64,000 nt of DNA, taken from contig NZ_CAJSLV010000001.1 of the NCBI RefSeq assembly GCF_907177275.1, forward strand, positions 62,001-126,000, read 5' to 3'. The translations under genes were made by a program, and so were the position numbers. Below, in pieces: positions 33,632 to 43,200 of the stretch. Position 1 is the first letter of the stretch. Every line of letters starts with the position of its first letter. The stretch comes from Actinacidiphila cocklensis. GTDB lineage: Bacteria; Actinomycetota; Actinomycetes; Streptomycetales; Streptomycetaceae. The notes beneath the pieces were generated by a model that was not told the DNA's origin, made no database searches, and worked only from the letters and a program-made list of their open reading frames with translations.

Positions 33632-36600
33632 ATGCCCCCCGTGATCAACGAATCCGGTCCCGCGCTGCGTATCCGCCTGCTCGGCGGGTTCCGGGTCGAG
33701 CGCGACGGGCCGGTGCCTGCTGCCGCGCGGTGGCGGCGGCACAGCGCGCAGGTCCTGGTCAAGCTGCTCGCGGTGGCGCCCGGGCACCGACTGCACCGGG
33801 GCGAGGTGCTGGCCGTCTGCTGGCCCGATGCCGACGAGGACGCCGCGACGCGCAGCCTGCGCGTCGCCCTGCACGCGGCGCGGCACGCGCTGGAACCGGA
33901 ACTGCCTCCGCGTGCCTCCTCCGCGTACCTGCGGACGACGGGCGAGCTGCTGTCGCTGGACCCCGAGCGGGTCGAGGTGGACGTCGACCGGGTGGAGTCG
34001 TTGGCGGCGCGGTCGCTGCGCGCCGCCGGCCCCGGGCGACTCACCGCGCTGGAGGAGGCGGCCCGTGCCCTGCGCGGGGAGTTGCTGCCCGAGGACCGCT
34101 ACGCCGACTGGTGCGCGGCGGCCCGCGACTCGATGGGCAGGCTGCGGCAGCGGGTGCTGGTCGCCCTGGCCGACGCGGCGGCCGCGGACGGCGCGGCAGA
34201 CCGCGCGGTGGAGGTGCTGCGAGAGCTGCTCGACGCGGAGCCGCTCGCGGAGGCCGCACACCTCGCGCTGATGCGGGTCTTCCTGTCGACCGGTCAGCGG
34301 CGGCGGGCACTCGCGGCCTACCACGCGTGCCGCGACGTACTCGCCGCGGAACTCGGAGTCCGCCCCGGTCCGGAGATCGAGGAACTGCACCAGCAGGCCC
34401 TGACCACCCCGACGCCCGCGCCGGCCCCGGCGTCCCCGGTCGCCTCACCCCCCGGCGGTTCGCCGGCCGCCTTCCCCCTGGCCGCCCGCCCGCTGCGCGG
34501 CCGGGTCAGGGTGCTCGCGGAGCTCACCGCGCCGGCAGGGCCGGCGGTGCTGGTCAGCGGCGAGGCCGGGATCGGCAAGACCCGGCTGGTCGCCGAGGCG
34601 GCCCGGCGAGCCGACGAGTCCGGGGTGGCCGTGCTGTGGGGCGCCGGGCACGAGGCGGAGGGGCAGACACCGTACGGGGCCTTCGTCGACGCACTGGACG
34701 GCTATGTGGCCTCACGGCCCGAGGCCCTGCGGGCCGTACTCGGCGCCGAGTACCCCGAGCTGGCCGCGCTGCTGCCGGCCCTGGGCGCTCCGCCGCTGCC
34801 GCCGGTGGCCCCGGAGCAGGAACGCGCCCGGCTCTTCCGGGCCGTGGCCGCGCTGCTCGCCGAACTGTCGGCGGCCCGCCCGGCGCTGGTGGTGCTGGAC
34901 GACCTGCACGCGGCCGACGTCGGCTCCGCGCAGCTGCTGCACCATCTCGCCCGGGTCGCCGCCGGGCGCTGGCGGCTGATCGTCACCTACCGCGACGACG
35001 GGCTGGCCGAGGACGACCCCCGGCGGGACCTGTTCGGCCGGCTCGCCCGGGAGGGGCTGGCCGTGCGACTGGAGCTGATGCGGCTGCCGCGGTCCGACTG
35101 CGACCTGATGGTCCGTGACCTGGTCGGCGGGACCGCGGCCGGATCCGGCATCGACCTGGACCGGCTCTACCGGCTGTCGCTGGGCAACCCGCTGTTCGCC
35201 GTCGAGCTGGCACGGACCGCGCAGGAGCACGGCGGCCGGCTTCCGGAGGGGGCAGGACTGGACAGCACCGAGCTGCCCGCCGCCGTCCGCGAACTGGTCG
35301 GCGCGCGGCTCGCGTCGCTGCCCACCGCGGCCCGCAGCCTGGTGGAGATCCTCGCCGTGGCCGGCGCGGGCGCACCGCTGCCCGAGCTGATGGACGTCGC
35401 CGCAGCGACCTGCCACCCGCCGATATCCCCGGCCGAACTGACGGCCGGCCTGGACTCGGCCTGCGCCGCCGGGATCGTCGCCGAGCGGGCGGTGCACCGC
35501 GACGGCACCCGGATGCCCGGCTACTCCTTCCGGCACCCCATGGTCGAACTCGTCTGCGGCCAGCGGATCAGTGGAGCACGCCGCCGGCAGCTGCACTCGG
35601 CCTTCGCGGACGCGGTGCTGCGGCACCGGCCCGGCGCGGTGGACGCGATCGTCTTCCACGTGCGCGAGGCGGACGACCCGCGCGCTGTGGGCTACCTGTG
35701 GCAGGCGGCCCGGCGGGCCGCCCGGCTCTACGCCAACGACAGCGCGCTGGACTACCTGGAGGAGCTGGTGGCCAGGCTGGACGCCGCCGCCTCGGCCGGC
35801 GCCCCCGTCACGGCCGGCGCCGTCGGCGGACCCACCGCCGCCGACGCCCGGATGGAACTGGCCGCAGTACAGCGCAGAACCGGTCGATACGCCGCAGCCG
35901 AGGAGACGCTGACCGCCGCACTGGAGGCGCACCAGCGGGCCGGCGACCGGGACCGCGCTCTGGCCGCGGCCGCCGAGCTGGGCGAGGTGATGGCCTGGTC
36001 GGGCCGGCCGCAGGACGGCCTCGACCTGCTCGGACGGCTGCCGGGACCGGTCAGAGGCAGTGCGGGGGAACCGGCCGCCGCGTATCAACTCGCGCTGATG
36101 GTGCTCCGGTTCGGGGTCGGCCACTACCCGGACGCGCTGCGGGCCGCGCGGGCCGCCACCGCGCTGGCCCGGCCCTTGGAGACGGAGCGCGGCCGCAGGC
36201 TGCTGGCCCGCGGGCTCGGCAACCAGGCAGTCAGCCTGTCCCTGCTCGGGCGGCCCCGGACGGCCTGGTCGGCCGCTCGTGAGGCATTGCCGGTCGCCGA
36301 GTCGACCGGCGACGCCCGGCTGATCGCCGACGTGGCCGCCGAACTCGCCGAACTCGCCCAGCTGGGCGGCCGCCTGGCGCAGGCCCGGGAGTACGCGGAG
36401 CGTGCCCGGTCGCTGGCGGTGGGCACCGGCGACCGGACCGCGATCGTCTTCAAGCACGCCAACCTGGGCCGGCTGTGCCTGCGACTCGGCGACTGGGCCG
36501 CCGCCGCGCGCGAGATCACCGCCGCGGAGGCCGCCTCCCGCGAGCTGGCGGACACCTGGTGCCGGGCGTACGCGCTGGCGAACGTGGGCGAGTTGCGGTC

Positions 36601-37180
36601 CTGGACCGGCGACGCCGAAGGAGCCCGGGCCTGCCTGGCCGACGCGGTCCTGCTGGCCGACCGGATCGGCGACCACCAGGCCCGGGTGGGTGTGCGGGCG
36701 ATCCTGGCCGAACTCGCCGTGGAGCACGGGGACCAGGGCGGCCCGGCCGAGGCGCTGCGCCTGCTCGCCGGCGGTCGGTTCGGCCCGGAAGCGCGGCGCG
36801 GACCACGGCTGAGGGTGGACCCGCTCCGGGCATGGGCGTATCTGGCAGGCGGCCGGCCGGCCAGGGCCGAACGGCTGGCCGGGGAGACCGTACGGGCGGC
36901 GCGCGCGGCCGGCGAGCGCCTGGTCGAGCTGCCCGCCCGTCGGGTGCACGGCACCGCCCTGGCCGCGCTCGGACGGCACGGGGAGGCGGTTCGGGCGCTC
37001 AACACCGCCGCCGAGCAGGCGCGCACCATGCCGTACCCGTACGAGCTGGCCCGGATCCTGACCGCGCGCGCCGAGGCGCGCGCCGCCCACGACCCGCGTG
37101 CCGCCGCCGCCGACCGGGCGGATCCGGGACCGGCTGCGCGCCGCCGCAGTGGTAACAGCCTGGTAATCGCCCCCTCCTAG
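33632..37180 (+). CDS. Large SARP-type regulator: BTAD, AAA ATPase and TPR domains
   Basis: 1182 residues. The first ~95 residues form an OmpR-like winged helix (IRLLGGFRVERDG, SLRVALHAARHALEPEL), followed by a bacterial transcriptional activator domain (to about 250). The ATPase has Walker A GEAGIGKT (Lys316) and Walker B LVVLDDLHAAD (Asp423). A long TPR-like C-terminus follows. Such SARPs bind heptameric direct repeats near -35 and activate transcription. A TAGCCT hexamer ends 6 nt before the ATG, so the transcript may be leaderless. The last ~20 residues diverge: the alternate frame reads GRIRDRLRAAA, a more usual ending, hinting at a late frameshift. It stands directly upstream of a repeat-bearing promoter of the protease operon. 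Confidence 0.88.
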   Translation: MPPVINESGPALRIRLLGGFRVERDGPVPAAARWRRHSAQVLVKLLAVAPGHRLHRGEVLAVCWPDADEDAATRSLRVALHAARHALEPELPPRASSAYLRTTGELLSLDPERVEVDVDRVESLAARSLRAAGPGRLTALEEAARALRGELLPEDRYADWCAAARDSMGRLRQRVLVALADAAAADGAADRAVEVLRELLDAEPLAEAAHLALMRVFLSTGQRRRALAAYHACRDVLAAELGVRPGPEIEELHQQALTTPTPAPAPASPVASPPGGSPAAFPLAARPLRGRVRVLAELTAPAGPAVLVSGEAGIGKTRLVAEAARRADESGVAVLWGAGHEAEGQTPYGAFVDALDGYVASRPEALRAVLGAEYPELAALLPALGAPPLPPVAPEQERARLFRAVAALLAELSAARPALVVLDDLHAADVGSAQLLHHLARVAAGRWRLIVTYRDDGLAEDDPRRDLFGRLAREGLAVRLELMRLPRSDCDLMVRDLVGGTAAGSGIDLDRLYRLSLGNPLFAVELARTAQEHGGRLPEGAGLDSTELPAAVRELVGARLASLPTAARSLVEILAVAGAGAPLPELMDVAAATCHPPISPAELTAGLDSACAAGIVAERAVHRDGTRMPGYSFRHPMVELVCGQRISGARRRQLHSAFADAVLRHRPGAVDAIVFHVREADDPRAVGYLWQAARRAARLYANDSALDYLEELVARLDAAASAGAPVTAGAVGGPTAADARMELAAVQRRTGRYAAAEETLTAALEAHQRAGDRDRALAAAAELGEVMAWSGRPQDGLDLLGRLPGPVRGSAGEPAAAYQLALMVLRFGVGHYPDALRAARAATALARPLETERGRRLLARGLGNQAVSLSLLGRPRTAWSAAREALPVAESTGDARLIADVAAELAELAQLGGRLAQAREYAERARSLAVGTGDRTAIVFKHANLGRLCLRLGDWAAAAREITAAEAASRELADTWCRAYALANVGELRSWTGDAEGARACLADAVLLADRIGDHQARVGVRAILAELAVEHGDQGGPAEALRLLAGGRFGPEARRGPRLRVDPLRAWAYLAGGRPARAERLAGETVRAARAAGERLVELPARRVHGTALAALGRHGEAVRALNTAAEQARTMPYPYELARILTARAEARAAHDPRAAAADRADPGPAARRRSGNSLVIAPS

Positions 37181-37183
37181 CGT
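37150..37183 (+). promoter_or_regulatory. SARP-type direct repeat and -10 before the TusA-S53 operon
   Basis: Heptamers TGGTAAC (37150-37156) and TGGTAAT (37161-37167) are repeated with an 11-bp period. TAGCGT (37178-37183) lies 10 bp after the second and fits a -10. Spacing is identical at 43016-43049 and 51395-51428. SARP family sites have this layout, and a SARP gene ends at 37180, so the site is assigned to it by inference. Start of the TusA-like gene is 37 nt downstream. Confidence 0.65.
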
Positions 37184-37220
37184 GCGGCGCGGAAACCGCA
37201 CCTCTCGCTCCAGGAGCGCC

Positions 37221-37505
37221 ATGCAAGGCCCACCGAACCCTGCCGCCGTCGTCGTCGACGCGGGTACCGAGCCGTGGCGTCGCGTCGAGCCGCTGCTGGC
37301 CCGCTACCTCGACGAACTGCCCGCAGGCGGTGCCGTCGAACTGCTCAGCAGCGAGGAGGGCGTCGCTGCCGCGCTGCCGGACTGGTGCCGCCGGCGCGGT
37401 TCTGTGGCCTGGGAGCCGCTGGCGACCGGCGCAGGCTTCCTGATCCGCACCCGTGCCGAACACCCCGCACCCGAACCGCTCCCCGACCGCATGGAGGCTC
37501 CGTGA
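37221..37505 (+). CDS. TusA/SirA-fold small protein lacking the catalytic cysteine
   Basis: 94 residues. VVVDAGTEPWRRVEPLLARY, GGAVELLSSEEG, LPDWCRRRGS and the end GFLIRTR follow the beta-alpha-beta-alpha-beta order of TusA-like sulfur carriers. The CPxP motif that carries the persulfide is replaced by TEPW, so sulfur transfer is not expected. CAGGAG lies 5 nt before the ATG. Its stop overlaps the GTG of the S53 protease (GTGA), so it is translated together with an exported protease; its role there is unknown. Confidence 0.7.
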   Translation: MQGPPNPAAVVVDAGTEPWRRVEPLLARYLDELPAGGAVELLSSEEGVAAALPDWCRRRGSVAWEPLATGAGFLIRTRAEHPAPEPLPDRMEAP

Positions 37506-40500
37506 TCCCGCACAGCAGACCCTGGCGCGCACGGCTCGGCGCCGCGCTCGCCGCCGCCGCGCTCGCACTCGCGCTGACGCCCGCCGTGGCCCTGGCCGTG
37601 CCGGCCGCGGCCACCGCAGCCGCGGAGAGCGCCGTACCGGCCTCATCCGCGGCCCCCGCCGCACGGCCGGTCCAGCACCCCGTGCACTCCGCCTGCGCGG
37701 CCCCGGCGAAGCGGGGGGAGATGAGCTGCCTCGCCCTGGTCCGGGACGACGTGGCTCCGTCCAAGGCACAGCTCAGCCCGGACGCGACAGCCGCTGCGAC
37801 GCCACAGGGATACGGCCCGTCGGACCTCCGGTCCGCCTACAACCTCGGTGCCGGCGGCGGAGCCGGGCAGACCGTCGCGATCGTCGACGCCTACGACGAC
37901 CCGAACGCCGAGAGCGACCTCGCGGCCTACCGCGCCCAGTACGGACTGCCCGCCTGCACCTCCGCCGGCGGCTGCTTCCGCAAGGTCGACGAGCACGGCG
38001 GCACCGACTACCCGACGGCCGACTCCGGTTGGGCGGAGGAGATCTCGCTCGACCTGGACATGGTGTCGGCCACCTGCCCGCAGTGCGACATCCTCCTGGT
38101 GGAGGCGAGCAGCGCGTACATGAACGACCTGGGCGCCGCGGTCAACGAGGCCGTCGCGCTGGGCGCCGAATACGTCTCCAACAGCTACGGCGGCCCCGAG
38201 TCCAGCCAGGACGCCTCCGCCGACACGGCGTACTTCCACCACCCCGGCGTCGCCATCACGGTCAGCTCCGGCGACAACGGCTACGGCGTCTCGTATCCGG
38301 CGTCGTCCCCCGAGGTGACCGCGGTCGGCGGCACCTCGCTGCTCCCCGCCGCGGGCACCGGACGGGGCTGGACCGAGTCGGCCTGGAGCCGCGCAGGCAG
38401 CGGCTGCTCCGCCTACACCGCCAAGCCCTCCGTGCAGCACGACAGCGGCTGCGCCAGGCGGAGCGTCGCGGACGTCTCCGCGGTCGCCGACCCGAACACC
38501 GGTCTGGCGGTCTACGACACCTACGGCGTCGGCGGCTGGCTGGTGGTGGGCGGCACCAGTGCCTCCTCGCCGATCATCGCCGGCGTGTACGCGCTGGCCG
38601 GGACCCCGGCCGCCGGCACGCTGCCGCGCGACTACCCGTACGCCAACGCCGACGCGCTCAACGACGTCACCTCGGGCAGCAACGGGAGCTGCGACAGCTC
38701 CTACCTGTGCACCGCCCAGGCCGGCTACGACGGCCCGACCGGGCTCGGCACCCCCGACGGTGTGGCCGGCTTCTCGCCGGTCGGCAACCACGCGCAGCTG
38801 ACCGGCACGGTGACCGACGCGGCGACCGGCAGTCCGGTCGCCGGGGCGAAGGTCACCGCGGGCGACGGCTCGGCCGACACGGACGCGCAGGGCCGGTACT
38901 CGCTGCTGCTGGTTCCGGGCGACCACACCGTCGCGGTGAGCGCGTTCGGCTACCAGGACGGCTCGGCGCAGGTGAGCCTGGCAGCAGGACAGACGCTGTC
39001 CCAGGACCTCGCACTGACCGCCGTCCCCATGGTGCACCTGACCGGAGCGCTGCACGACGGCTCCGGCCACGGCTGGCCGCTGTACGCGACGATCACCGTG
39101 CCGGGCGACCCCGGAGGACCCTTCCACACCGACCCCTACACCGGGGCGTACGACCTGGTGCTGCCCGCGGACAGCACCCAGCAGCTGACCTTCGCCCCGG
39201 CGCTGCCCGGGTATCAGAAGGTCACCCGGTCGGTCACCGTCGGCACCGCCACCGCCGGCCTCGACGTGACCGCCCCGGTGGACGCCGCCGCCTGCACCGC
39301 GCCCGGTTACGCGGCGGTGTACGACGGGCTCACCGAGCCCTTCGCCGCAGCCACGGCCCCGGCCGGCTGGACAGTGGACGACCTGGCCGGCAACGGCGCG
39401 GTCTGGGCCTTCGGCAACCCCGGTGGTATCGGCAACCGGACCACCGGCAGCGGCGGCTTCGCCGCCGTCAACGGCCGCACCTTCCCGACCGGGACCCTGC
39501 CGGACACCGAGCTGACCTCGCCCGCAACCGACCTCTCCGATGCGACGACACCGCAACTGGAGTTCCACACCTACCTGCTGGGCTACTACAACCCCGGCTC
39601 GCACGCCCAGGCCGACCTGTCCACGGACGACGGCCGGACCTGGCAGACGGTCTGGGACAAGCAGAGCGCCGGTGTCTCCGGTGCGCTGCAGACCGTCGCC
39701 CTCCCGCAGGCGGCGGGTAAGTCCCAGGTCAAGGTCAGGTTCCACTTCCAGGGCTCCAGCGCCAACGACTGGCAGGTCGACGACGTCAGCCTCGGCCGGC
39801 GCTCCTGCGCGCCGCAGTCCGGCGGACTGCTCGCCGGCCGGGTCACCGACGCCAACACCAAGGCCGGGCTGAACGGGGTCACCGTGGGCTCCACCGAAGC
39901 CGGCGGCCCGAGCGCCAGGACCGCCTCGACCGGAGACCCGGCAGTCGGCGACGGCTTCTACACCCTGTTCTCGGCCGCCGGGACGCACACCTTCAGCGCC
40001 GGCGCAGCGCACCGCACCACCGTGCAGAAGAGCCCCAAGGTGGCCGCCGACGCCGTCACCAAGGTCAACTTCCCGCTGCCCGCGGGCCAGGTCGTGGTCT
40101 CCGGCGGCGTCACCGGCACGGTGAAGATGGGCACCAGCAAGACCGCCACGGTCACCCTGCACAACACCGGCGGAGCACCCGCAACCGTCAAGCTCAACCA
40201 GGCCGGCGGCGGCTACTCGCTCCTGACGAGCCCGAGCGGCAAGCCGGCCGGCGTGGCCGCGACGACGTCCCGGCACTCGCTGGTCGGCAGCAGGACCGCC
40301 GCCGCGGCAGTGACGCGGCCCGCCCTCGCCGGCTCCGCTGCCGATCCGGCGTGGACCTACGGGCCCGACTACCCGACCGGGATCGCGGACAACGTGGTCA
40401 GCAGTTACGACGGCAAGGTCTACTCGGTGGGCGGCCTGTCCGCCGACGGCAACAACGTGATGAGCCTGACCAGTGCCGGGTACGTACTCGACCCGGGCAC

Positions 40501-41704
40501 CGGCGGCTGGAAGCCGATCGCTCCCGAGCCGGTCGTCCGCGACCAGGGCGACGGCGCCTTCGTCGGCGGCAAGCTGTACGTCACCGGCGGCTGGTCCGCC
40601 GCCCAGGACGGATCGACGGTGACCGCCCTGGACATCTACGACCCGCACACCGACACCTGGTCGACCGGCGCTCCGGTCCCCACCGCCTACGCCGCCTCCG
40701 GCGTGACGGCGCTCGACGGCAGGCTGTACCTGGTCGGCGGCTGCCGGCAGCGCTGCGGCAGCACCGACGTGTGGGTCTACACCCCCGGCACCGACCGCTG
40801 GCAGAAGGCGGCCAGTTACCCCGAGGCCACCTCGTGGGTGTCCTGCGGCACGATCGCCGGCCGCATCTACTGTGCCGGTGGCACCACCGACAACCAGTCC
40901 AGCATCAACGGGTACAGCTACGACCCGGCGACCAACGCCTGGAAGCCGATCGCCGCGATGCCGATGGACATCTGGGGCGCCGCGTACAGCGCCGCCAACG
41001 GACTGCTGATCGTCGCCGGCGGCGCCAGCGGCAACGGCACCTGGATCGACCAGGAGAGCTACGCCTACGACGCGGCAACCGACACCTGGTCCGCCCTGCC
41101 GGCCTGGAACGTCCAGCCCAGCTACCGGGGCGGAGGCGCCTGCGGCTTCTACACCGTCGGCGGCGGCGACGAGGGCCCGGACCGGCTCACCCGGATCCTG
41201 GCCGGCTTCGACGCGTGCGACGGCACCAGCGTGTCCTGGCTGACCCTCGACAACCGCACGCTGACGCTGCAGCCAGGCCAGTCCGCGACCGTCACGGCCA
41301 CCCTGGACGCCGCTGCCCCCTCGGTCACCCAGCCCGGCGACTTCACCGCCGAGGTCGACCTCGGGACCGACACCCCGTACCGGCTCGCACCGCTTCCGGT
41401 CACCATGCACGTGACGCCGCCGAGCAGTTGGGGCAAGCTGACCGGCACCGTGACCGGAGTCGACTGCGACGGGAAGCCTGCACCGCTGGCGGGGGCGTCC
41501 GTCCAGATCAGCAGCTGGGTGGCCACCTACTCGCTCGTCACCGGGACCGACGGGTCGTTCAGCCTCTGGCTGGACAAGCGCAACAACCCGCTCACCATGA
41601 CCGCCTACGCCCCCGACCACCTCGCGGTCACCCGCACCGTGAAGATCGTCGCGGGGATTACCACGACTGAGGACTTCAGCCTGGCGTCCTCGATCTGCCT
41701 GTAG
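37502..41704 (+). CDS. Giant secreted S53 (sedolisin) protease with kelch propeller, copy A
   Basis: 1400 residues. A signal peptide (to about residue 35) is followed after only ~75 residues by the S53 catalytic domain: GQTVAIVDAYDDPNAE, the acid pair Glu180 and Asp184 in EEISLDLD, and Ser353 in GGTSASSP, with the calcium-site tail NDVTSGSNGSCD to GYDGPTGLGTPDG. Carboxypeptidase-regulatory-type beta-domains (VTDAATGSPVAGAKV; VTDANTKAGLNGVTV) alternate with a MAM/immune-inhibitor-A-like domain (WTVDDLAGNGAVWAFGN). Residues about 950-1237 form a kelch propeller (GKVYSVGG, GKLYVTGG, GRLYLVGG, GRIYCAGG). A final beta-domain closes the protein. It should cut proteins outside the cell, probably at acid pH as sedolisins do. 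No long pro-domain is visible. Confidence 0.9.
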   Translation: MIPHSRPWRARLGAALAAAALALALTPAVALAVPAAATAAAESAVPASSAAPAARPVQHPVHSACAAPAKRGEMSCLALVRDDVAPSKAQLSPDATAAATPQGYGPSDLRSAYNLGAGGGAGQTVAIVDAYDDPNAESDLAAYRAQYGLPACTSAGGCFRKVDEHGGTDYPTADSGWAEEISLDLDMVSATCPQCDILLVEASSAYMNDLGAAVNEAVALGAEYVSNSYGGPESSQDASADTAYFHHPGVAITVSSGDNGYGVSYPASSPEVTAVGGTSLLPAAGTGRGWTESAWSRAGSGCSAYTAKPSVQHDSGCARRSVADVSAVADPNTGLAVYDTYGVGGWLVVGGTSASSPIIAGVYALAGTPAAGTLPRDYPYANADALNDVTSGSNGSCDSSYLCTAQAGYDGPTGLGTPDGVAGFSPVGNHAQLTGTVTDAATGSPVAGAKVTAGDGSADTDAQGRYSLLLVPGDHTVAVSAFGYQDGSAQVSLAAGQTLSQDLALTAVPMVHLTGALHDGSGHGWPLYATITVPGDPGGPFHTDPYTGAYDLVLPADSTQQLTFAPALPGYQKVTRSVTVGTATAGLDVTAPVDAAACTAPGYAAVYDGLTEPFAAATAPAGWTVDDLAGNGAVWAFGNPGGIGNRTTGSGGFAAVNGRTFPTGTLPDTELTSPATDLSDATTPQLEFHTYLLGYYNPGSHAQADLSTDDGRTWQTVWDKQSAGVSGALQTVALPQAAGKSQVKVRFHFQGSSANDWQVDDVSLGRRSCAPQSGGLLAGRVTDANTKAGLNGVTVGSTEAGGPSARTASTGDPAVGDGFYTLFSAAGTHTFSAGAAHRTTVQKSPKVAADAVTKVNFPLPAGQVVVSGGVTGTVKMGTSKTATVTLHNTGGAPATVKLNQAGGGYSLLTSPSGKPAGVAATTSRHSLVGSRTAAAAVTRPALAGSAADPAWTYGPDYPTGIADNVVSSYDGKVYSVGGLSADGNNVMSLTSAGYVLDPGTGGWKPIAPEPVVRDQGDGAFVGGKLYVTGGWSAAQDGSTVTALDIYDPHTDTWSTGAPVPTAYAASGVTALDGRLYLVGGCRQRCGSTDVWVYTPGTDRWQKAASYPEATSWVSCGTIAGRIYCAGGTTDNQSSINGYSYDPATNAWKPIAAMPMDIWGAAYSAANGLLIVAGGASGNGTWIDQESYAYDAATDTWSALPAWNVQPSYRGGGACGFYTVGGGDEGPDRLTRILAGFDACDGTSVSWLTLDNRTLTLQPGQSATVTATLDAAAPSVTQPGDFTAEVDLGTDTPYRLAPLPVTMHVTPPSSWGKLTGTVTGVDCDGKPAPLAGASVQISSWVATYSLVTGTDGSFSLWLDKRNNPLTMTAYAPDHLAVTRTVKIVAGITTTEDFSLASSICL

Positions 41705-41851
41705 CCCACCGCACCACCCGCTGCTCCCGGCCGTCCAGGCAGCCGGGTCGACGCCGGCCCCGCGCGCACCGTGCCGCGGGGCTCCGGCGCGTCCGGCGGA
41801 CGGCGGGGCCGGGCGCCCGGGCCCACCGGCCATGGAGCGGCGAACCCGGGC

Positions 41852-42967
41852 TCAGCTCTCCCGCATTCGGGACAGATTGCCGGGCGTGCCCGGCGACCTT
41901 TCCACGCGCAACCAGTCGTGCCGGGAGGCGTACCAGCCGAGCTGCATACGGGTGGAGACGCCGGCGCGGTCCATCAGCCCGCGCACGCGGCGCAGCACCG
42001 TGCGCCGTCCGACGTCGAGCTGCCGGGCGATCACCTCGTCGGTGAGCCCGCTCAGCAGCAGGGTCAGCAGCCGGACGTCGGCGTCGCCCAGCTCATCACT
42101 GCCGGTTCCGTGCCCGGCACCGGCGGTGGCCTCGCCGGCGCCGGCGTCGGCGTCCACGGCAAAGGACGACCTCAGCGGCAGGGCCTCCGCCCAGACCCGC
42201 TCGAACAGCTCGATGATCCCGTCGAGCAGCGGACTGCGGTGGACCAGCACACAGCCCGAGCCGTCAAGAGCCGGATCGAAGCCGACCGCGGGAAGCATGG
42301 CCAACTCCCGGTCCACGACCAGCATCTTCAGCGGGACGCGCGAGGTGACGCGCGCCTGCCTGCCGGCCCGGACACAGGCAAGGACGTCGGACAGGGCGGT
42401 CGCCCGCGCCAGCGCGGCCCGGTCGTGGACCGTGCGGTAGCGGACGCCCGCCTCCAGCCGCTCGATCTCGGTGTGATGGGCCGGGCGACCCGGTACACCG
42501 GCCGGGCGGTGCGACAGGTAGGGCGGCGCGTCGAACATCAGGACCTCGGCGCGCGCACCACGCTGGAGCTGGTCGACCTGCTGGGCGACGGCCGCGCTCG
42601 GGGTGAACTCCACCGGCAGGTCACCGGGGCGTACCGATCCGCGGTACTCCTCCGCAAGCCTGGCCAGCCAGGCGCGGGCAGCCAGCAGCTCCTGATGGTG
42701 GGTCAGCAATAGCGCCTCCCCGGCGAGATGAGGCGGGGAGGCGATCAACTCGCCGCCCGGCTCGGGGGGCATGGTCAGCAGCCCCTTTGCGGCCAGGCCG
42801 TCCGCCACCTCGCGGATCCACTGCGGCCGGGGCAGGGCTCCCGCCCCGCCGGACTCCCCGCCGAGGACGCCCAGCCCGATCAGGTTCTGCAGGGTGCTCG
42901 GCCCGAAGCGCACGAGCGCCTCGTAGACCTCCGCCTCATGCGGGGTCAGCCCGATCGCCTCCAGCAT
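41852..42967 (-). CDS. TrmB-type / LuxR-type transcriptional regulator, copy 1
   Basis: 371 residues. The N-terminus (IGLTPHEAEVYEALVRFGPS) is a TrmB-like winged helix. The middle (about 100-270) is a phospholipase-D-like effector fold as in other actinomycete TrmB-LuxR proteins (GVRYRTVHDRAALA; VPLKMLVVDRELAMLP). The C-terminus is a LuxR helix-turn-helix (LLSGLTDEVIARQLDVGRRT). Its promoter has a SARP-type repeat (43016-43049), so it may sit below the SARP in a cascade. It is convergent with S53 copy A and divergent from the S8 protease. Confidence 0.8.
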   Translation of the reverse strand: MLEAIGLTPHEAEVYEALVRFGPSTLQNLIGLGVLGGESGGAGALPRPQWIREVADGLAAKGLLTMPPEPGGELIASPPHLAGEALLLTHHQELLAARAWLARLAEEYRGSVRPGDLPVEFTPSAAVAQQVDQLQRGARAEVLMFDAPPYLSHRPAGVPGRPAHHTEIERLEAGVRYRTVHDRAALARATALSDVLACVRAGRQARVTSRVPLKMLVVDRELAMLPAVGFDPALDGSGCVLVHRSPLLDGIIELFERVWAEALPLRSSFAVDADAGAGEATAGAGHGTGSDELGDADVRLLTLLLSGLTDEVIARQLDVGRRTVLRRVRGLMDRAGVSTRMQLGWYASRHDWLRVERSPGTPGNLSRMRES

Positions 42968-43200
42968 TCGCTGCCCCCTTCGCCGTTCCCCGCGGGGGGC
43001 CGGCCATCGGCCCGGACGCTAACCGCAGGCGATTACACGGGCATTACCAGCGGCCCGGCCCGTCGTCGGCAGCTGACGCCGGGGTGGCGCAAGTGTGTCG
43101 CTGGCACGTTTGCGCTGGCCGGGACGGGTGTGGTGTGCGGGGATGCCGGGGGACGCTACGGCCGGGTCCGAGATCCGGACCCGGAAGGAGCCAACCCGGC
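42968..43200. other. Divergent intergenic region between the regulator and the S8 protease
   Basis: 233 nt. It holds the minus-strand SARP-type promoter (43016-43049) and, toward the protease, an imperfect inverted repeat: GCGCAA at 43087-43092 and TTGCGC at 43110-43115. No plus-strand -10/-35 pair is clear. Confidence 0.5.
43016..43049 (-). promoter_or_regulatory. SARP-type direct repeat and -10 before TrmB-LuxR regulator 1
   Basis: On the minus strand TGGTAAT (43049-43043) and GTGTAAT (43038-43032) repeat with an 11-bp period. After 10 bp comes TAGCGT (43021-43016), the same hexamer at the same distance as before the TusA-S53 operon. The regulator's ATG is 48 nt further. Binding by the SARP is inferred from layout. 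Confidence 0.65.
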
